DNA from: Phyto melanocephala
Lineage: Eukaryota; Arthropoda; Insecta; Diptera; Rhinophoridae
Reading direction: 5' to 3'
NCBI GenBank assembly: GCA_941918925.1
Contig: OW799236.1
Span: 119,113,062 to 119,177,061 of the forward strand
DNA: 64,000 nucleotides
A program made the translations under genes and the position numbers. This document shows positions 58,554-64,000 of this stretch, one piece after another. The stretch's first letter is position 1. The number at the start of each line of letters is the position of its first letter. The notes under the pieces were generated by a model. That model saw only the letters and a program-made list of their open reading frames with translations. It made no database searches and had not been told where the DNA came from.

Positions 58554-59620
58554 TTTTATAATAAGGATACTTTTCCAATGAATCGATGCTTAATTTTTTT
58601 TATTTTTTTAAAGATAAAAAAGTTTTCTTTGAATTGAAAGTTTAACAAAAATATTCTTAAGATTCATAGTTAAACAACTATTTATATAGATCTAAGATTT
58701 AGCGAAATTTATTTGTAAATTAAAAATTTACGAAAGCTTTCTTAAATAATAACAAAATTTTTATTTAAAAGAAAAACTTACAAAATTTTTCTGTAAAAAA
58801 ATATATTTAAAAAATAAAACATCATTTTAATTAAATATATAACGATATTTTGGTTAAAAAAAAATTTAAGGAAAATTATCTTAAATCTTATATTTATTAA
58901 AAATTATTTTCTATAAATTTCGAATTACCGGAAACCTTTTTTTAAGAATTCAACGATTATTTTTTAAATTTAAAACTTAACAAAAATTTTTTATAATAAT
59001 TTTTTTAAAGCTAAATACAAGAAAGGAAATTTTAAAATTAAAATTTTAAATTCATTTTGAAGAAAAAAATTTATTTTTTAATTTTTATTGACATCTTTAA
59101 TAACTCGAAAAATTATTTAAAATATTCTTTTGTTTGAAAAAAAAAAAACAAAAATTAAACTTAAATCAAATTATTAACAAAGATTTTTAAAGGAACCCAG
59201 CAAACAAATTTTACAAAAGTTCAATTCATCTTGAATTTGATGTGCTTCAAAATACATTAAAATTCATGCGAAAAATGTTAAACAATTCATGTAAACAAAC
59301 ATTATGAAAAATGGGTTTCGTTTCATATACTATATATGCGTTCTATGAATTTATTATTAGAATGAAGTGAATTTTGATTATAAATGCATATTTTCTCCAA
59401 TGACATGTATGTGAATCATGCATGTTTCACATAAATTGAACAACATTATTATGGGTTAAACTCATGCATTCACTATTTCTTTTGAATGTCTTTTTTTTAT
59501 TTATTATTTCAAAAATCTGATATTTTTTTCCAAATAAAAAATATTTTCTTTAAATTTATTTTTAATCTTAAATCTTAAAAACAATTGAATAAATGTAAAT
59601 ATTAACAGGTTTCCTGTCCA

Positions 59621-59640
59621 ATGAATCATATATGATTCAT
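59621..59640. repeat. Perfect 20-bp palindrome
   Basis: ATGAATCATATATGATTCAT. Related half-sites occur nearby at about 59687 (GTATCATATTTGATC) and 59925 (GAATCATATCTGATT). It might be protein-binding sites, or chance in AT-rich DNA. Confidence 0.5.
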
Positions 59641-60200
59641 GGTGCATTTTTGTGCCATCTTTGCTAAGTCCCATGTATCATATTTGATCAAACTTATAGG
59701 TAATTTGAAAGCCATTTTTTAACAAACGTAAACGAGCAAATTTATTTTTAAGTGTATGGAAGTATCCAATACATTCTCTACTTAAAAAAAAAACAAATAA
59801 AAACCGTGATGATTTTTAAATTTTTGCCTAACATTTCTTTACAAAAAAAAACTTACACATATGCATGTACATATGTAAAACAAAAATAAAGTATTTATTA
59901 AAATTTTTCTCTTTTTTTGTTTGTGAATCATATCTGATTAATATTTTTTAGTCTTTATCATGCTCCATACATAAAGAAGCACTTAAAAAAACGCTACATA
60001 AAAAATAATGAAACATTTTGATGAATCAAAAATTAATCCTAATCTCTTTAAATCGGGATTTTAATGAAAATTTTAATAAATCGAATTTCATCAATAGATT
60101 TTTATGGATAAAAAACAATATTAAACAATATTCTGTAAAGCTTGAAGAGAAAACATTTTAAACCCAAAACCAAGACTTAAAACTCAACAGATGAAATTTT

Positions 60201-60290
60201 CAACCAACATTGAAATAAAGAGTGTTGAAGATGATACCACAGCTAGTTTCGAAAATGTATTTTACTTGTCTGGTCTCGGTAAAAACGTAC
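60201..60290 (-). repeat. Diverged direct repeat, unit 1
   Basis: Aligns by eye with 60650-60740 (shared pattern GATGAT.A.ACCA.A..T.GTTTCG.AAATG). One minus-strand frame is alike in both: YIFETSCGIIFNTL here and SIYETNYGFIISIL in the second. The coding family is not recognised. Confidence 0.4.
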
Positions 60291-60649
60291 TTTTTCATTG
60301 TACTGCAGTTTCTCAGTTAAGACCTTTTTGCTTTAAAGAACTAAAACGGACAACCAAAAATTTTAAATAAATCGAAAATTTATTATTAATTAATAAAAAG
60401 GGGAAGGGGTTGCACAAACAACAACAACGCTTTCACTAGCATCCAATTGATTGTTTAAAGCAACAATAAAATGTGAAGAGTAAGAAGAATAACAGAAAAG
60501 GAAAAAGCTTTAGTTGTGGTAAATTATGTTCTAACTCACTACATTTACTAAATATGAATAGGAATGTGACGTTTGATTTACAGAATTAATTTTCATAGAA
60601 ACTTATAAATTAAAAATATGATATTTACATCAAATACTAAGACATTCCA

Positions 60650-60740
60650 ATTAAAGAATGCTGATGATAAAACCATAATTGGTTTCGTAAATGCTTTCCA
60701 CTCGGCTGGTGTTGGGATAAAAACTTAATTTTAAAGTATA
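60650..60740 (-). repeat. Diverged direct repeat, unit 2
   Basis: Partner of 60201-60290. The surrounding minus-strand frame (60651-60857) has an ATG-like start region but no known domain. Confidence 0.4.
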
Positions 60741-62493
60741 TTTTGTTAACATATCGTTAACTGCAAACGTGCTAAGTCCACATTTAAGCAAATTGTGATA
60801 GATGCCGTGTGGTAGAGAGAGATATGCCTCGTCGACCAGCATGTAGTTTTTCTTCAATTCAAGTCTTGAAGTGTGTTAAAAGGTTTGATAAGAAAAACTG
60901 CTAAATCCTCTCACAGAAATTTTTTTGTAAGAAAATCAGCTAAATCCAGTAAATTATTAGATCAGTGTTTATTACCAACTCAATTAATACGATCGTTATT
61001 TTTATAGATTGTAGTCATAGATAAAGAATACCATAAAATAAACCATCTATATTTTTAGTTTTCCTCTCAAGCCACTAATTTGAAATATAAGAAGTTTTTT
61101 GACTTTCTTGTAAAATTTTCTGAAAGAGAGTTAGCAGGTTTGCATATTAAGCCAACGATATACAATTAAGCTTATTCATTAAAATGAGAAACTTAAAATT
61201 AACTTGAGATAGTAATAAAAATAATGTATTCCTTTAAACATGTAGTTCGACAAATTTTAATGAATTAATAAATCGAAAATTTGTAGAATTTTTTTAAAAT
61301 CTAAAAATTTTTTTTTATTAATTTTTTTCATAGACTTGCGTTTATAAATGTTTTTCCTAAAAATAAAATCATTTTAACATTTGTTAATACAGAATTTATT
61401 AAAAGGATTTTTTAATTTTTTTTTGCAAAATTGTATTGAAATAGTAAGTAGTTTCTGTCATTTTTAAAATCTGTACCATAAACTTTTAATTTTGCTTCAT
61501 TTCTTGAAAGAAATTTGATTTACATATATTAATTGATAGGTCGAGATAAACAAATTCTAAATTTTTTTTAAATACAAAAGTAAGATATTCAAGACGCTTG
61601 AAATATATTAATCGGAATCTTATATGATTATGAATAATATTATACGTATAATATAAGAGATATCAAGTTAACTTTCATTTAATTTTTGTTTGTTTCCACT
61701 AATATTCGTCTGGCTTTAGATACTAAAATGAGCTATACGATACCAAAATTATTTTTAATTTTAAAAATTCTAGAAATCTTGTCATAAGTTGGTCTGGCAA
61801 AAGTCCGTAGAATTTCTTTTTTCAATAGCACTTCCATATAAAACATGCACACAAGTATGTATATTATATTAAATGTTTAATAAAATTTGTCTTCACTATA
61901 CTTTTCTTTTTTGTGAATTTTCAAAATGCTAAACAAAAATCCTTTACTATCATTTTCACTAATTTTCACTTCCTTAACATGTTTAACAAATATATAAAAT
62001 TTAAATTTTATTATAATGTTTTTTGCTAACAAAATGTGTTACACAAAAACTCATTTAGTATACATTTAACGTTCTCAAACATTTATATTTTTACCCCCGA
62101 CAAAATGGAAAGCACAAGCAGCTAAATAATCTACATTCAACGGAATGAAAGTATGGTGTCTCATAGTTTCATTTGGTGAGAAAATATATGTACGTTCATT
62201 GGGTTACATTTAAAATTGAGTTTTGTTGAGTCAATTCATGGACAGATCTAATACATTAAATTTTTGTCTTTATTAGTAAAGATTTTCTAATTTTTAATTT
62301 TTTTTAATTAACCTGAATTAAAAAAAAAAAAAAAAATGGAAAAACCATGTTTCTAATTTAAGTTATAATTATAAATGAATAAGAATAAATTATTCTACTT
62401 ATCAAAAATGTTCTCCTTTTTAATTGATTTTCTTAGAATAACCTGTAACGTGGTATGTGTCTATATATGTAACTGTGCACATATATATTATTA

Positions 62494-62993
62494 CTAGAAA
62501 AGCCCGGCGCGCGTTGCTACGCCCCTTAATGAATAAAAATGCATTCTGATTTTAAATTTAATATCAAGTGCAAAAAGCTAAAATTAAAAATTTTTTTTAT
62601 TACGCGTGGTACTGCCCACTTTTCTAATCACAAAATTGTAAAGTCATGACAGTTCAATATGTGTGAAAGTTTCAGAAAAATCAGTCTAGTGCATGTACCT
62701 CAAAATTAAAGCTTTTTTATGGGCGTGCCCCGTCCACTTTTCTAATCACGAACTTATAAAGTCATGACAGCTCAATATGCGTGCAAAGTTTCGAAAAATC
62801 GGTCAAGTGCAAGTAGCTAAAAATGATAACTAATTTTTTATAGGCGTATCCCCGCCTACTTTTTTTCCACCCATAAACTCTCCCTGTAATGTGTACAACA
62901 ACTTGCCAAAGTTTGAGTCCGATCGGTTTTACAGTTTCGGAGTCTATAGCTAACACACACACACAGACAGAGTTTCATTTTTATATATATAGA
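62494..62993 (-). mobile_element. Helitron-type element, copy 3 (canonical ends and target)
   Basis: Minus strand: A, then TCTATATATATAAAAATG at the start and GCGCGCCGGGCTTTTCTAG, then T at the end, an exact fit to Helitron insertion between A and T. It keeps the CTCTGTCTGTGTG and TAGACTCCGAAACTG 5' blocks and three internal units of about 120 bp (near 62606, 62720, 62842). Shorter than copy 2 because two array units are missing. Confidence 0.8.
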
Positions 62994-63707
62994 TCTAAAT
63001 TACTAATACACAAAAAAGTGTAAAAATTTGACCGTGGAATAAATTGCTACTTACCCCAACATACACATTGACATGTCCACAGTAAATACATAACACTCAC
63101 ACAGTCATTCGGAAAAGTGCACAATAACACACATACTTACTTGTAATTCAGTATCAAGTTTTGGAGATTTTTGCAAACAATTTTAACAAATAACTGTGTG
63201 TTCTACTTAATTTTACTACATATTTAAGTATATTTTTGTTGCACGAGTAGTTATGGCATTTTAGAACATAAAAATCACCGAAAGTTGTTGCAGCTGTACT
63301 CGTAGCAGTGCTCTTTGTATGTAGTAATTTTGAGTAGCTGCTGTTGTTTTTGTTGTTAAATGTTGCCTAGAACAAACTCTTACATCTCATTTGGTGGTTA
63401 TGATGCCAGGTTACCCATACACAGAGAGGCGGACATACACAAATAATTATTTCATGTGATAACGAGGGATAATTGCTGAATTTAAATTTTTTTTTAATAA
63501 AGAATTTCTAAAAAACTTAAAGAATATTATTATTTATTTTCATAAGATTCTATTGAAAATTCTGAAATCTTATTTATTTTTATTTATTTATTTAAAGATT
63601 TTGAATATACATTAATGTCTGAAACTAAATTTTGGTATATACAGCTACATATAGCATTCTGAAATCTTTTAATTAAATATTTTTAAAAATTTTGATAGCA
63701 CTAAATA
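62994..63707. other. AT-rich non-coding stretch
   Basis: No gene is recognised between the Helitron copy and the ITm terminal repeat. Confidence 0.5.
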
Positions 63708-64000
63708 CAGGGTGTTCAAACAAAAACTAACGAAGTTTTTAATCTTATGATAGAAGAATCTTTGACAATTTTGTGTGAAACAAAATATCGACCAAATGCT
63801 CGCCATGGCTTCGATAGCAAACTTCAATCCGCTAGTCTATATTCTCAATGACACTGAGACATAATTGATGTTGAACGTAGTTAATGTGTCAAATTCTCTC
63901 ATCCTCAACGTATAGTTTTTCTTTTAAATATCCTAAAAAAAAAATAAATCACATGATCATGGCGGCCAGTGTTCATCGCTACGGACAATTAATTTCTCGC
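63708..64000 (-). pseudogene. ITm transposon 3' end with decayed transposase, cut by window edge
   Basis: A TA at 63706-63707 is followed by CAGGGTGTTCAAACAAAAAC, an ITm-type end. Read on the minus strand from the window edge: HWPP, FFLGYLKEKLYVEDERI, SVIENID and GEHLVDILFHT, matching the third catalytic block and C-terminus of insect ITm transposases. Stops are present and the third catalytic region is worn. The C-terminus is close to that of the transposase captured in copies A-D (SVIENLD, GGHLADILFHT). The rest lies beyond the window. Confidence 0.72.

Larger units (their letters stand above)
58554..62493. other. Long AT-rich non-coding stretch
   Basis: No supported gene. It contains a perfect 20-bp palindrome (59621-59640) and two diverged direct repeats of about 90 bp (60201-60290 and 60650-60740), listed separately. 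Confidence 0.5.

Noticed and set aside
1..64000. CRISPR arrays, tRNA or rRNA genes, bacterial-type operons
   Set aside because: No spaced direct-repeat arrays, tRNA cloverleaf signals or rRNA-like blocks were seen; the sequence is plainly eukaryotic.

Overview
The window looks like non-coding chromosomal DNA (intergenic or long-intron) from a dipteran fly, probably a higher (muscoid or calyptrate-type) fly. The evidence is the AT-rich background with many CA/AAC/ATCT simple repeats, INE-1/DINE-1-like Helentron relics, a copia element primed by a half tRNA-iMet, an LOA-type non-LTR retrotransposon and many insect Tc1/mariner (ITm) transposase fossils. The species assignment is inference. I found no convincing intact host gene; the only recognisable host sequence is a broken importin-alpha pseudogene on the minus strand at 22563-22976.

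Layout. 0.3-2.8 kb and 5.9-7.9 kb are two plus-strand copies (A, B) of a Helentron-related repeat; 27.5-30.2 kb and 43.1-45.5 kb are two minus-strand copies (C, D). All four carry the same deleted ITm transposon at the same internal place, so the composite has multiplied as one unit. A second, shorter Helentron-like family lies at 3.65-4.46, 19.06-19.49 and 58.12-58.55 kb. Older relatives lie at 17.05-18.5 and 23.8-24.1 kb. Three copies of a different, canonical Helitron-type element (5'-TC, CTAG-3') with a roughly 122-bp internal array lie at 8.45-9.08, 19.61-20.36 and 62.49-62.99 kb.

12.6-17.0 kb holds a nearly intact copia-type LTR retrotransposon (minus strand) with LTRs that read identically. 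Its coding frame is broken by one single-base shift and one stop codon. 24.15-27.06 kb holds a 5'-truncated LOA-like non-LTR element (plus strand) with a complete RT/RNase H/zinc-knuckle frame and a 13-bp target-site duplication. An eroded relative sits at 50.5-51.0 kb. ITm transposons lie at 32.0-32.9 (177-bp terminal inverted repeats), 37.1-38.2, 42.3-43.1, 55.4-55.9 and 63.7-64.0 kb, all with damaged transposase.

The rest is AT-rich DNA with several fold-back hairpins (33.0, 36.7, 48.1, 52.6 kb), a 33-bp tandem repeat (39.1 kb) and a few unassigned open stretches. Nothing here forms an operon-like or pathway-like system; the biology is nested mobile-element history.
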